Positions 52,329-62,667 are shown, counted from the stretch's first letter. The stretch is 64,000 bases of DNA from Cydia pomonella (GCF_033807575.1 NC_084720.1:16561570-16625569); one strand, 5' to 3'. Numbers and translations: made by a program. Notes: a model not told the origin generated them from the letters alone.

Positions 52329-52457
52329 ATACTTGCCGCAAAACTAACTGGTGACTGATATCATAATGCTATCCCCTTTACCCTAGTTAAGACCAAACAA
52401 GAGTGAAAGAGATGGCATTATGACCTGACTCGCCACTTAGTTTTGCGGCAAATACAG
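52329..52457. repeat. Palindromic MITE just upstream of exon 8
   Basis: TACTTGCCGCAAAACTAACT ... TCATAATGC pairs with GCATTATGACCTGACTCGCC then ACTTAGTTTTGCGGCAAATA. It lies directly after the degenerate exon 8 copy and about 80 bases before exon 8. Confidence 0.88.
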
Positions 52458-52536
52458 TAATGTTTGGAACAGACTAGCTGTTTTTACCGCCATAACTTGA
52501 ACTCTATCACCATACTAACATAGTCGCATTTCTCAG

Positions 52537-52645
52537 GGCAAGCCATGTCGCTGTTAGTCCCCGACACATCGTACTCGTCGTCTGAAGGAGAAGACGACTT
52601 CTACGACGCGGACGATGGAGTGGAAGACACGCAGCCGGGACCTAG
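52537..52645 (+). CDS. OSBPL9: ORP9 exon 8: FFAT-like motif
   Basis: 109 bases, phase 1 to phase 2, acceptor GCATTTCTCAG and donor AG|GTAAGT. Product after the split Arg: QAMSLLVPDTSYSSSEGEDD, then FYDADDGVEDT. The segment DFYDADD (52596-52616) preceded by an acidic tract fits the FFAT consensus EFFDAxE and corresponds to the SSSEDEFYDADE site of vertebrate ORP9, which binds VAP on the ER. The next exon must supply one base to complete the final Arg codon; no such exon was recognised up to 64000. Confidence 0.9.
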
Positions 52646-52898
52646 GTAAGTGCTAGTCTTTAGTACTTATAGTCTGAAGCTAGCAACAGATTTTTATGAT
52701 CGCAAACTTACACGGTATCTCGTAAAGTGGTTATGGGAGATGTATCTTATTCGTAATATTGAAACTTCGTACGTTTGGCCAAACACGTACGAAGCTTCAT
52801 TATTAAGCCGCAATCCAACGGAGCGCAGCTGACGTTCACTAGGTACTGGGCGGGCACACATCAAGAATATATTATACACTGTGTTTTTACAGGCATCA

Positions 52899-53062
52899 CT
52901 TTACGCTTTTTCCGTCAATCATCCCCAATCCGCATTCCCCAAGTGAAGTCCCCAATCCGCATTGGGCTAGCGTGGGGACTATAGCCCGAGCCCTCTCGCG
53001 CATGAGAGGAGGCCTGAGCCCAGCTGTGGGACGTATATAGGCTCAATTATTATTATTACGTC
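52899..53062 (+). mobile_element. LINE 3' end with (ATT)n tail
   Basis: AGCGTGGGGACTATAGCCCG, GAGGAGGCCTGAGCCCAGCT and GTGGGACGTATATAGGCTCA then ATTATTATTATTA form the 3' end I know from RTE-like LINEs of Lepidoptera. Confidence 0.7.
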
Positions 53063-53064
53063 AA

Positions 53065-53690
53065 TCATCAAGTCGTATGTAACAATTTTGCTAAAAAAAG
53101 ACGACCAAAATAATACTCAATAATCTTAACTTTTTATTACATAGATAACTTACATCTTTTAGTATTTGTTTTATATGAGTAACCATGGAATACATGTTTT
53201 TAAATAAAATAATGTTTATATTTTTTAAGTTTATCTTTAGTTGTAAATAAATACTACAGAAAACCAAAAATTGGTTTTCTACCGTTATTTATTAGTTTAA
53301 ATCTACAGCGACATCCAACATTCTAGTCTGTAACTAAACTGTTCCGTTGCAAATACTACATTTACTTTGTCTGTACATTTAGGTGACATGTATGGGAAGT
53401 TCAAAGTAACTGTTTTCATCAAAATGAACAACAGTTATCCTAACAAACGAATTATCTATATACTAACTAGTCCAACTACCAATGAATAAGACTCAAGTAA
53501 ATAGCGGAATAAGGGAGATATGGCCGATATTGTTGACAATATTCTAAAAAAAAATGTTACACATTTATGAGATAAGACGGTTTGTATGACGCGAAATTTT
53601 GGTTCGATATCTCCAGTGTTGTTTTAAATCACACTGACATAAAAACAAACACAACCGAAGACAAAACAAATGTCAATTACAATACAAAAG
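53065..53690. other. ORP9 intron 8 stretch, nothing supported
   Basis: AT-rich; no element with ends. Confidence 0.4.
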
Positions 53691-53692
53691 GA

Positions 53693-53829
53693 TACAGTCG
53701 CCATCAGATATATCGGAGCGGCCAAAGTGTTCACAATATCTGAACACGCACTCGAACGCCTTGACAATAGAGGCGTGTTCAGATATTTGTGAGCACCTTC
53801 GCCGCTCCGATATATCTGATGGGGACTGC
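53693..53829. repeat. Palindromic MITE family A, best copy
   Basis: TACAGTCGCCATCAGATATA then TCGGAGCGGCC pairs with CGCCGCTCCGATATATCTGA then TGGGGACTG; inner ATATCTGAACACGCACTC and GGCGTGTTCAGATATTTG. TA at the ends suggests a Tc1/mariner-type target, which is inference. Confidence 0.92.
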
Positions 53830-54093
53830 ATTACCTCAACAAAAAAAAAATTAAGGGAAAGTGTGAATTCCTCAGCTTTACGAAAAACCAGCTGGGTAGT
53901 GACTGCACATTGTATACTGAAATAATAGGCTGCAAAGTGTTTCACTGGTGGCTACAAACATCGAGGGCGGCTGAAATGGGTCAGGTGTAGGGCTGTCACA
54001 AACAAGGCACTGAAATATTACATTACCTTCATAAGAAACTCGTGTGTGTGACGTATGACAGAAGAACATCGTGTTAATAATATGCGCTAAATA

Positions 54094-54190
54094 TAAGTAA
54101 GTAAATATTCTTTATTGTGCACCATACAGTTAAAAATAGACAGGAAATGAAAAAACACGTAAAAGTAAGGTAACAACAGGCGGTCTTATA
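54094..54190 (-). mobile_element. LINE 3' UTR fragment
   Basis: AAATATTCTTTATTGTGCAC then CATACAGTTAAAAATAGACA resembles the UTR starts at 1470 and 33785 (CTTTATTGCACA). Truncated. Confidence 0.5.
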
Positions 54191-54399
54191 TATTTATGAA
54201 ACGCTGAAAAAAAGCGAATGAAAAGTGTAAATAGTACCTTAACATCATGGCACTATTGCTGCACATTAACTGGAAGATATCAGAGGCACTCGGGTGAGCT
54301 GTTCTTCAATACACGCACACAAAGAACATTTAAAATTAACCGAAAATCTTCGGCAATATTCGGAGATATCTACGTAATAATAAGTTTTTGGCAAAAATG

Positions 54400-54625
54400 T
54401 CATTTTTGGTACAAGCTTTTATCGCTGACTGTACTTTTCTTTCCACAAGCAACTAATACTCATCGAGCAAATTCTAAAAACCCCAAACACAATTAGGTTG
54501 CGTTGTTTTATCACAGAGTTCCTTCCACCTCTTGTCTCCATCATCAGATCAGCTCAGCCCGACTTACATATGTATGCAAATTTTCAGCTCAATCGGAAAC
54601 CGGGAAGTGGATCAAATTTAAATAT
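54400..54625 (-). repeat. Inverted copy of the 49862-50120 repeat
   Basis: Reads GGTACAAGCTTTTATCGCTG, GTTGCGTTGTTTTATCACAG, CATCATCAGATCAGCTC and ACTTACATATGTATGCAAAT, the reverse complement of the first copy in order. Confidence 0.88.
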
Positions 54626-54631
54626 CTGTGT

Positions 54632-54735
54632 TCATCTTCATCACACAAATAAATGCCCTTACCGGGATTCGAACCCGAGACCATCGGCTTCGTAGGCAGG
54701 GTCACTACCCACTAAGCCAGACAGGTCGCCAAATA
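54632..54735 (-). mobile_element. tRNA-derived SINE (family 2), head only
   Basis: The - strand TGGCTTAGTGGGTAGTGACC, GATGGTCTCGGGTTCGAATC and GGTAAGGGCATTTATTTGTG; the rest of the SINE is missing and the 54400-54625 repeat abuts it. Confidence 0.82.
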
Positions 54736-54919
54736 ATAACATTAGTAAACAGCGTTTGTAATGCGAGAGAAGTTAACAACGTCATAATTTACTACACTTT
54801 ATATTATGTTATTTGGATAATGGTCGTGAACTTAACATTTCACCACATGAAACTGAGATGAGACCACTATAAGATGTATAAGTTTAACTAGTTTTAATAA
54901 GATTAAACTTAATTTATTT

Positions 54920-55700
54920 ACAACAAGCAGGTGCCAGCCCTATATACAGGTGAACAACCCCGCAGTACACCGTTACACTGAACGTTGACTTGCATGCCAC
55001 GCTATGTTTTTCACAAACTTGGTCAAACTTGAAATAGCTTGTTATTTGCATTCACTGCAGATCAACACAGTGACCCAGGGAAGGTGGCAGCCCTATATTT
55101 AGGTCAACGACCTCCAGTTACACCAAATCATCTACATTTCTTATGGATGTGATTTTTAGAGGTGATGTAGTTTCGTGGTAAAAATATAACGGTAGTCCCT
55201 CACTGACTGTTACATAACGTAACATAACACCCAGTATGGCCCCACCATAAACATTCATGAGACGAAATCTTACTAGAGTCAGACCAAGATAAGTTAGCAG
55301 CATTTTTGATAGACCAGACGGTGCAAGTGTCAAGTAAACGTCATAATTTTATAGAATTTTGACGTTTAAAATAACCCGTGCAACGTCTGGGCTATCAAAA
55401 TCGCTGCCAGCTTATCTTGGTTTAACTCTATTGACACCAGTAAACTGTCCTATAATTAATCAGTTTAGATCATTAATTTTTCAGTTTTGTGTTGTATGTT
55501 TCAACCAACAATTATACTAAACGTTGACTTGCATGCCGTGCAGCATTTCACAAACTACGTTAAACTTGAGCGCCATTCAAATTAGCTTGTTATTCGCATT
55601 CTCTAACTTCAGTTTAACCAATAACCCAGCGCAGGTGGTAGCCCTATATTTAGGTCAACGACCTCCAGTTACGCCAAATCGTCTGCATTTCTGTGTATGA
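54920..55700 (+). repeat. Direct repeat of about 540-bp period
   Basis: ACGTTGACTTGCATGCC at 54982 and 55521, and GCCCTATATTTAGGTCAACG then ACCTCCAGTTAC at 55090 and 55641, are two copies of a 150-170 bp unit. A third, more decayed piece (CAGCCCTATATACAGGTGAA) is at 54936. A palindromic MITE sits between the two copies. Confidence 0.75.
55270..55437. repeat. Palindromic MITE between the direct repeats
   Basis: ACTAGAGTCAGACCAAGATA then AGTTAGCAGC ... GATAGACCAGACG pairs with CGTCTGGGCTATCAAAATCG then CTGCCAGCTTATCTTGGTTT. Confidence 0.85.
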
Positions 55701-55704
55701 TTTA

Positions 55705-56545
55705 TTTTTGGATGTTACACCTACGATCGACTACAAATACATGTAAACACACTGACGTGCGGTAAACGGCAAAGTGACAACCCTAACTTCAGATGGTTGA
55801 ACTTTATCGACGGTAATTAGCCATATAGTAAAAAAAGAATAACGAACTATGCTGAAAGGGGTATCATTTTATAGAGATTTGAAGATCACTAGAGGGTCGC
55901 CACTTTCGCGAATGAAGGTTGAGGGAGGCGATGGCTGAGATACTTTTGAGTGGCATTAACGTGAGACACTTCATTCGGTTGTTGTCTGTTTTTTTTTTTG
56001 TCTTTTAATTATTTATATAAGAATTCAAGCCTTGGAGACCCTCTACATCTCTAAGGATAATTTAATGTTTTTTTTTTATATATTTTATCTCTGACACTTA
56101 GAGACTTATACATCAAGAATTTTAGTATTTGTTAGTTTTATTTTTTATCATAGTTTTTTTGTGTTATTTGACATTTACAGTATACATCTCTAATAAAGTA
56201 TAAATTATTTCATCGATTCCATATTTGTAATTGTATTTTGTATTTTTTATTGTTTGTAAAAATGGACATGTAAAAGTGCCCCTGTGGCCTATTTGGTGAA
56301 TAAATGTTTGATCCATAACAAGTTGAAGATCAGAGAGGGAGTCTTATATATTATCAATTAAAACTGACTGACACCTTTAGACGAAGTAGGGATTCATATT
56401 TTACAATCAAGTCAAGTTTTGATATTTGATACGATGACCTTGACAAGACTTGCATTACATCTGTCGCGCACCAATAAGTGCGAGCGAATTATATGACATG
56501 AGTACAGGTGAGCTGAGCGGGAGTTGCCTTATATGCTGCGCCTTA
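55705..56545. other. ORP9 intron 8 stretch, nothing supported
   Basis: AT- and T-rich; no element with ends. Confidence 0.4.
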
Positions 56546-56549
56546 TACT

Positions 56550-56832
56550 TTAGGGTGAATCAACTTTTTTGTTTTGTTATCCAGTCCCGTTGTCCAAGGG
56601 ACAACAGTGGCACAGTTTGTTTGAGGAGACGGTGTATGCTGTTCTATTAACATGCTTAGTAAGGGGCCCATTATGGACATATATGACGACCACAAAAACG
56701 CAAGTTTAAGTAAGTTTAAGTTTAAGTAAACATTTAAGTACCATAAAATCAGTATTTCAATGAACTTTTGTCCCCTGGACAACTAATCGTAACCATGGCA
56801 ACGAGTGACGCTAAAAAGTTGATTCACCCTTT
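56550..56832. repeat. Palindromic MITE, about 280 bp
   Basis: AGGGTGAATCAACTTTTTTG ... GTTGTCCAAGGGACAACAG pairs with TTTTGTCCCCTGGACAACTA ... AAAAGTTGATTCACCCT. Related words (GTTGCCATGGTTACGGTCAC) recur near 57355, a decayed second copy. A (TTTAAG)-like run at 56701-56735 is inside. Confidence 0.78.
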
Positions 56833-56834
56833 AT

Positions 56835-57970
56835 CACCACTTCTGGTCCAGAGCTATACTGGCCCACTTATGATGCGGTCGGCAAAAGTGAATAACAGGA
56901 CCAGCACAGATCGATATTGCCCTAATTCCGGGTCTCTCGGGCGTATCGAAATACCCGAGTCGCATTTGAATAAAAAAAGCGCAATTTGATCTGATATGTG
57001 TTTGATATTATGCATTGTATCTCGCTCGCACCGATATAAATATGCATTGCAAAATCTCAAAAAATATGTTTAAATACATTTTGTACATAAAAGGCAACTT
57101 TTATTAGTAAAAACATAAATTACATTTTTTTTCTTTTTTTTTTTTTCTTTATTAAATTGCGTCTATATCCTATCCTATAATTATCCTTATTCCTTACTAC
57201 TTAAAGTACTTAAATTCGACAGCTTTCTTTCGGAGTTTTGGGATGTGCTCTACGAACTATGTCTAAACCCAAAAGGCAAATTGCAATCAAAAAGTTGTTT
57301 TTTACTGAGTCACGTCACGTTGAAAGTGTTTAGAAAAAATTGGCGTTGTCATTCGTTGCCATGGTTACGGTCACCTGGGTCAGTCTTTAAAACCTGGTTT
57401 TAGGCACTTAAATCAATCAAATATGCATTTTTGTCGTACGTACCCTTTCCACATTGAGCCATCTACCGAGCATAATATTATGGCCGTGGCAAAAGTTCTT
57501 CTAACAAACAATGCTAATGTTGTCGCCTGGCTGACGGGACAGAGCAACAAAAAGAAATAGTTTATTCACCCATTTAAGGAATTGAAACGAACATCATACT
57601 TTTGACCCGGTTAATTTAAAAGTTTCATTCCAATTAAAACCAAAATGTGGAACACTTCAAATAAATACTTATGAATCATAAACACTTTATATTATAATTA
57701 TTATGACATTATGAAGTATTAAAAGGTCCATCCATAACCATGCCATACAATAAGTACCTACACATTTTGAACTTTAACACAAAGGTAGAAGATTCAAATT
57801 ACAAGCACGTTCGGCATGTCCGTATTATCTGAATTCATACAGAAAACTAGGTCTTTAGGTTATGGCGTAGGTTTTTTAGCATGCTTATCTCTGCCAAATG
57901 CCCGCGGACCTACATTTAGTCCGATCACAGTACAAAATGGGTAGATTGGGTATTTGGATACCTTACCTTA
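56835..57970. other. ORP9 intron 8 stretch with eroded MITE remnant
   Basis: Besides the remnant at 57285-57375 and a T run near 57125-57150 I see nothing. Confidence 0.4.
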
Positions 57971-57973
57971 TAA

Positions 57974-58490
57974 GTACAGTCAAGGTATTAAATATAGACC
58001 CGGACAAAATGGCAAAAATATATACACACTACCTTAATGTATTGGTAATAAAAAAAAAGTTATTTATTCAGGTATCAACCCATTAAATTACAATAACGCA
58101 AATATACAATTAAATTTCTCTAGACTAAAATTAAAGCTAATTATATAGGTGCAGCGGGGAGACCTTGCTCATACAGTAGCAGGTTGTATACACTATTTTA
58201 ACAATACTGTTCGCCGATTCGCTCACTCTCCTGACAAACGACCAGTGCCTTTTACGCATTATAGCGTAAAAGTCATCTACTCTGTTCTCGGCGAACATAC
58301 CAGACGCACTACACCGCCACCGTAACATTGCACGAAACGCGTTGTTGTACTGTACTGTACGATCGTTTCGTGAAATGGTACCACAGCTGTCTAGTGTAGA
58401 ACGCCTGACAGTACGCCGTGACAAGGCCGTGTATACATATTTTTGGCAATTTGTTCGTGTCGATATTTAATACCTTGACTGTACATAATA
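57974..58490. repeat. MITE family C, copy 2, split by a LINE fragment
   Basis: The left half GTACAGTCAAGGTATTAAAT ... AATGGCAAAAATATATACAC (57974-58030) pairs with the right half GTGTATACATATTTTTGGCA ... ATTTAATACCTTGACTGTAC (58431-58485). Same inner core as 34885-35025, different outer ends. About 400 bases of LINE sequence separate the halves. Confidence 0.85.
58137..58424 (-). pseudogene. LINE RT C-terminal fragment (NNAFR/CSASGMF family), copy 2
   Basis: The - strand reads CGTISRNDRTVQYNNAFRAM, LRWRCSASGMFAENRVDDFY, AIMRKRHWSFVRRVSESANS, matching the + strand copy at 22545-22825. Inserted into MITE C; no catalytic part. Confidence 0.75.
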
Positions 58491-58807
58491 TAAACCATGC
58501 GAACGAGACAGATTTTAACGTTGATTTCTTGACCGCATTGAGACTAAAATGACAATTCTGGTGTAAAATTGTTTGTGTTATTAACTTTAAAATAAATATT
58601 TTCTATTTTAATGAAAATATTTAGTTATTAGTTGTAAGGTTTATCTTCGTCAAGATGTCAAAAGAAATAATGCGTCGTGTGCAGAAAACACATAATCACA
58701 ATTTTGACTAAAAGTCATACTTATAACAATTTTTTGCTCCTTATGACCTCAGGAATGCGTGGTTGAATATGTCGGGTTACTCATTCCCATGGTGTATATT
58801 ATGCCTT

Positions 58808-59019
58808 TTAACCCTTTTAACGCTTTATGTCATAAACACAAACATCACTCAAACGCCAAGCTCCCGGGCGCATGCGAGCTAATGTAAAACTCCGAGCTAA
58901 TGCTGAAAGTGTGAAGGTTACTTTGACAGCGTATGTCATGACACCTATAGTTGTCCTTGGCGCTGTGGGCACGACTAGTAACGACGCCTTTAGGGGTTCT
59001 TGGCGTTCAAAGGGTTAAA
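58808..59019. repeat. Palindromic MITE, about 210 bp
   Basis: TTTAACCCTTTTAACGC ... ACGCCAAG pairs with CTTGGCGTTCAAAGGGTTAA; ATGACACCTATAGTTGTCCT and inner words are non-coding. Confidence 0.78.
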
Positions 59020-59237
59020 CATTATGTGAACACCAAAAACAAAACTTGGGATTACATCAGTGAAAATTTTAGTGCCATAAATTAGGGTACAAAATCACGC
59101 ACCATCATTTGTTAGCTCGAAACATTGTCCGAAAGTTGCGTGTTTGTCACGATTATCCTCAAGGCTGAAAGTCGGACGACAAATATATGCAAACGTCAAC
59201 TTATAATATAATGCTGGAAGAGCTATATGAAACCTTA

Positions 59238-59650
59238 AAAAAACCGGACAAGTGCGAGTCGGACTCGCCCACCGAGGGATCTCTACTTTTTAGTATTTGT
59301 TGTTATAGCCGCAACAGCCATCAATCATGGTTCATGAGATACAGCCTGGTGACAGACGGATGGATAACCGAGTCTTACTAATAGGCTCCCGTTTTACCTT
59401 TTGGGTACGGAACCCTAAAAAAGAAACCATTTCACAAAACACTGCATATTATATCATTGTTTTAGCTGGCTTTCAACAGCAATTTCACTGTCGCTTTCGG
59501 AAAGAATACTACAAGTACCCACAACAATATCCAAAGTATGAGAGTGAGTATGCTTATTATTTCTGAAGAGTTCTCTTTTTTAGGGTTCCGTAGTCAACTA
59601 GGAACCATTATAGTTTCGCCATGTCCGTCTGTCTGTCGTACAAAGCGCTG
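59238..59650. repeat. Dispersed repeat E, two short copies facing each other
   Basis: GACAAGTGCGAGTCGGACTC at 59249 with end TACGGAACCCTAAAAAAG at 59407, then a second, inverted start TTTAGGGTTCCGTAGTCAAC at 59580 continuing to GCCATGTCCGTCTGTCTGTC. Confidence 0.78.
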
Positions 59651-60064
59651 CGAAGGTACTCCCTTATGCTTGCAATCGCAGAAGACCAGATAAATTGAAG
59701 TCGACACAGTGTAATGGTGCCTTTACAATTTTAAAAGCGAATTTTAGGACTGGCACAATCAAACATCACCATGTTATAAAACTGAAAAACTAATTTGTAA
59801 ATACTCGTATTCAGACGTAATATTACAATGTGTATTTTATATCTCCGTGACAAATATCATGTACGCATCAAATAACATCGCACTGTCGGCTTGCCAAATG
59901 GACATTAAAATCGTCGCGTCTTGCCAAACTCCACATTTATTACGGTTTCTTACTGTGGAATATGTTTCATATGGGGTTACTTTTAATATCGAAAGTCGGC
60001 GATATTATGAATAACCAAGGTTTATATTTTAGACGTTTCGAAATTAATCTCTTTAAATTTATAC

Positions 60065-60240
60065 ATTAAATAAATATATATTTGGGGACAATGTTACACA
60101 GATCGACCTAGCCCCAAACTAAGCAAAGCTTGTACTATGGGTACTAAGCAACGATATACATACGTATATAGATAAATATATACTTATATATAGAAAACAT
60201 CCATGATTTCGGTACAAAATTTGTGTTCTTATAAATGTTA
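60065..60240 (-). mobile_element. tRNA-derived SINE (family 2), headless
   Basis: ATATATATTTGGGGACAATG, GATCGACCTAGCCCCAAACT and AAGCAAAGCTTGTACTATGG match the tail half of the copy at 4141-4386; the tRNA head is missing. Confidence 0.8.
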
Positions 60241-60264
60241 ATTCATACTTTTGAATATCGGGAT

Positions 60265-60365
60265 GACCTCGACGCTTTTTGCAGCGACTGGCGGGAGCAT
60301 GCACCAAACCATGATGAGTGGCGGAAGGAAGGGTAGGCCTTTGCCCAGCAGTGGGACACAAGATA
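60265..60365 (-). mobile_element. RTE-like LINE tail fragment
   Basis: GAAGGGTAGGCCTTTGCCCA and GCAGTGGGACACAAGATAAG are common in lepidopteran LINE ends; it mirrors 34300-34330. Confidence 0.55.
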
Positions 60366-60514
60366 AGCTATTTAAAAAAAAAAGTATTATTATAAGTAAC
60401 GATTATACTAGAAGCTAGAAGTCTAAGTTTAATAATCCAAATATTGACCAATCGTCATAATGATTCAATCGATTAGCTTACCTGACATAAAACAATGCCC
60501 AGTCTCTCCTTTTG

Positions 60515-60605
60515 GTTGGAAGGTTAGTTAACAGTTCACCAATGATTGGGATTAGTACGAAGAGCTGGGACAATGCTAGGAAGATGATGTCATCACTATG
60601 AAAGT
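60515..60605 (-). mobile_element. Eroded SINE family 1 fragment
   Basis: GGTTGGAAGGTTAGTTAACA, GATTGGGATTAGTACGAAGA and GCTGGGACAATGCTAGGAAG are decayed forms of ACCTTCCAACCCAGAGG, TATTGGGATTAGTCCG and CCGGGACAACGCGAGGAAG. It mimics a short open exon on the - strand. Confidence 0.55.
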
Positions 60606-60609
60606 GCTA

Positions 60610-61125
60610 ACATATATCCAGTTAGTAGGTATGCCTTATCCAGCGTCTATACGAGTATAGCGGCATGTCCGCCGCGGCCGACGTCAGAGCACTACATATA
60701 TCATGGCACTCTTTTGGATTCATATTTATATTTCAATGCGTCTGCAGATTATAATGCGGACTTCTAGTACCGATTATTTTTACGAGTATTTGCAACCTGG
60801 TCTAGTTTTAAGGTTTTGTGTTAGATAGGTAGAAATAGCTAACCATGCCTAATAAAGCCAACTAATAAGTTGAACTACCACACCTACCTACCTGAGTATA
60901 CCTACACGTTTGGGTACTTTTAAAATAGCCTGAAAAGTCACAGCGAATAAAATAACACCAACACATCACAACAAGACCCAATTCATACAATAAAATGTTC
61001 ACGGCCGCAGACATTTTCAATACAAGTAGAGTAAGTTTCAAAAAACAAATCCTTGAAATACTAGCTGAGACAACTTAGTATCTTCGTACAATTTGTATCA
61101 TTGCCATCTAGTCGCTAGAGTGCGT
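60610..61125. other. ORP9 intron 8 stretch, nothing supported
   Basis: AT-rich; no recognised element. Confidence 0.4.
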
Positions 61126-61129
61126 TAAG

Positions 61130-61292
61130 TTTAGCATAGTTTACTGTAGCATTGCCTTACCTATATTATATATAGTTCTTAGTGAGAGCGTTTTTAGGAG
61201 GTAGGTGCACGTCTATTGCAATAACTTATCATTTATACTATTATTGTACTTGCTTCTGTTGTTTCTCCAATAAAATAAAATAAAATAAAGCT
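61130..61292 (+). mobile_element. LINE 3' tail fragment with (AAAAT)n
   Basis: AGAGCGTTTTTAGGAGGTAG ... TGTTGTTTCTCCAATAAAAT then AAAATAAAATAAAG: a polyadenylation-like signal with a pentamer tail. Confidence 0.5.
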
Positions 61293-61382
61293 ACAAAAAT
61301 AAGCTTAGATAGAGCAATAGGTACGAAAAAAATACCCCCTCCTCTTTGAACTTACTTACTAGTTTGGCGCAATGATCCGAAA

Positions 61383-61475
61383 TGAGTCTTGGCTTCCAAA
61401 ACAAAAGCACGCCATTTTACCCGGTCCTGCGCGGATTCACGCCAGTTTTTACTAACGACAAGCTCACGCCCCTTC
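61383..61475 (-). pseudogene. RTE-like LINE C-terminal end
   Basis: The - strand reads NWRESAQDRVKWRAFVLEAK then THFGSLR, the very end of RTE-type polyproteins (WRELAQDR..WR..V..A). It is only about 30 codons long. Confidence 0.75.
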
Positions 61476-61479
61476 TCTT

Positions 61480-62660
61480 TTAAACTATTTTAAAGTCATC
61501 TAAAAATGGGTCTCCGTTGGAATTGTAACCGTGTTTGCGTGAGTCATTATGTCACATAACCGGTGTAAGAGCGGGCATTACTCCCGGGAAGGAAATGAGT
61601 CACGGCGACATGTGCTCACCGACATACTGACTTCGCAATTCGAAACAACAGGAGAACCCCGAATAAGCGCACCCTATATGCTTTCTAACTATAGGTATCA
61701 ACTGCATAGGTATGGTTATGTAATACAAGTAGTTCGCCCCAAACTGAGAACGCGCGATTCGCCAAAAAGATAGGTCAATTGATTGCACATTTATTGCCAT
61801 GTCTGTGGAGCCCTTAAATGATAGATTTGAGTCACCATTGAGATTAGATTAATAAACTGTATCTGTGGTAAGCCGCAATCTTTCTTATTAAATGTCAAGT
61901 ACCTATATTATGTCTATATAATTTCGTTTTTTATCTTGCTAATCATTTTAAAATCGTAAATTAAAAAAAAAACTGTATTATAAATGTGTGAACCGAGCAC
62001 TTTCATTTAATACCAAACTCGACCATACTTTCGTGCAAATAAGATGACCAGAATAGCAAGATCCCTCACAAATATCTTTTTGGCCTTCTAGGCTTTTCTA
62101 GCTCCATAATTATAATTTAGTTAACCAATTTCATTTAAATTAGAACAAATTTACTTAAGTTATTGTCTATCAAACTATCCTTTGATAGTTTATCTTAAAA
62201 ACATTTAAATGCCGGGACATGTCCCTACCCAGCCGTGTGTTCCAAATTGAATGTAAGAACTTCACATCGCTTCGCTCGTTCGTTCGAAAATGTAAGTTTA
62301 ATATTATTTTTTGAGAAATACGGTGTACATCAAGGTTGCTTTCCTGGGCTTGCCCGCTCTATAGTAATCCATAGTCGTCCAAAAATTGACAGCAACGTTC
62401 ATCGTGCCTTCACGTGCATCGTATCATCGACTTGAAAAGAGCAAACGTAACTTTTTGACGGTGCTCGACAGAAGATGGAACTGACTCTGACTGATTCTGT
62501 CATTATTAAGTTGTAAAACTCCGAAACCGTGTTTATTCATAAGCCCGCGAAGAACACAAATGAGATGGTTTTTTTTCTTTTTACCTGACTGCCGAAGGGG
62601 ATGTTTTTTTAACGATCTAATGTATGTACGTATTATTGTTTGGCAACCAACAGCCTATAA
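61480..62660. other. ORP9 intron 8 stretch, nothing supported
   Basis: No exon or bounded repeat. ORFs here lack any domain. Confidence 0.4.
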
Positions 62661-62667
62661 TATATAC

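Larger units (their letters stand above)
2610..52645 (+). other. OSBPL9: ORP9-type oxysterol-binding-protein-related gene, 5' half (8 coding exons; 3' part outside window)
   Basis: Exons 2610-2711, 40682-40810, 40938-41117, 41427-41504, 42584-42634, 45174-45243, 48756-48854 and 52537-52645 join in frame to 272 codons plus two bases. The protein is strikingly close to animal ORP9: PH domain (about residues 3-100), helical linker with the AEADAYLQI block, the IKHSIVLLQIAK helix, the INPV-like block after it, then a serine/acidic FFAT-like motif. From family knowledge, ORP9 moves lipids between ER and Golgi/endosomes at contact sites, with the PH domain reading PI4P and the FFAT motif docking on VAP. 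The sterol/phospholipid-transfer domain is not seen before 64000, so it lies downstream. Intron 1 is about 38 kb and hosts an antisense elongase gene. Exons are GC-rich against AT-rich introns. Confidence 0.93.

Noticed and set aside
60482..60600. A - strand open segment ending ...RRDWALFYVR before GTAAGC that looks like a coding exon with a donor.
   Set aside because: The same bases align with decayed SINE family 1 words (GATTGGGATTAGT, GGGACAA..CGAGGAAG), so the open frame is accidental.
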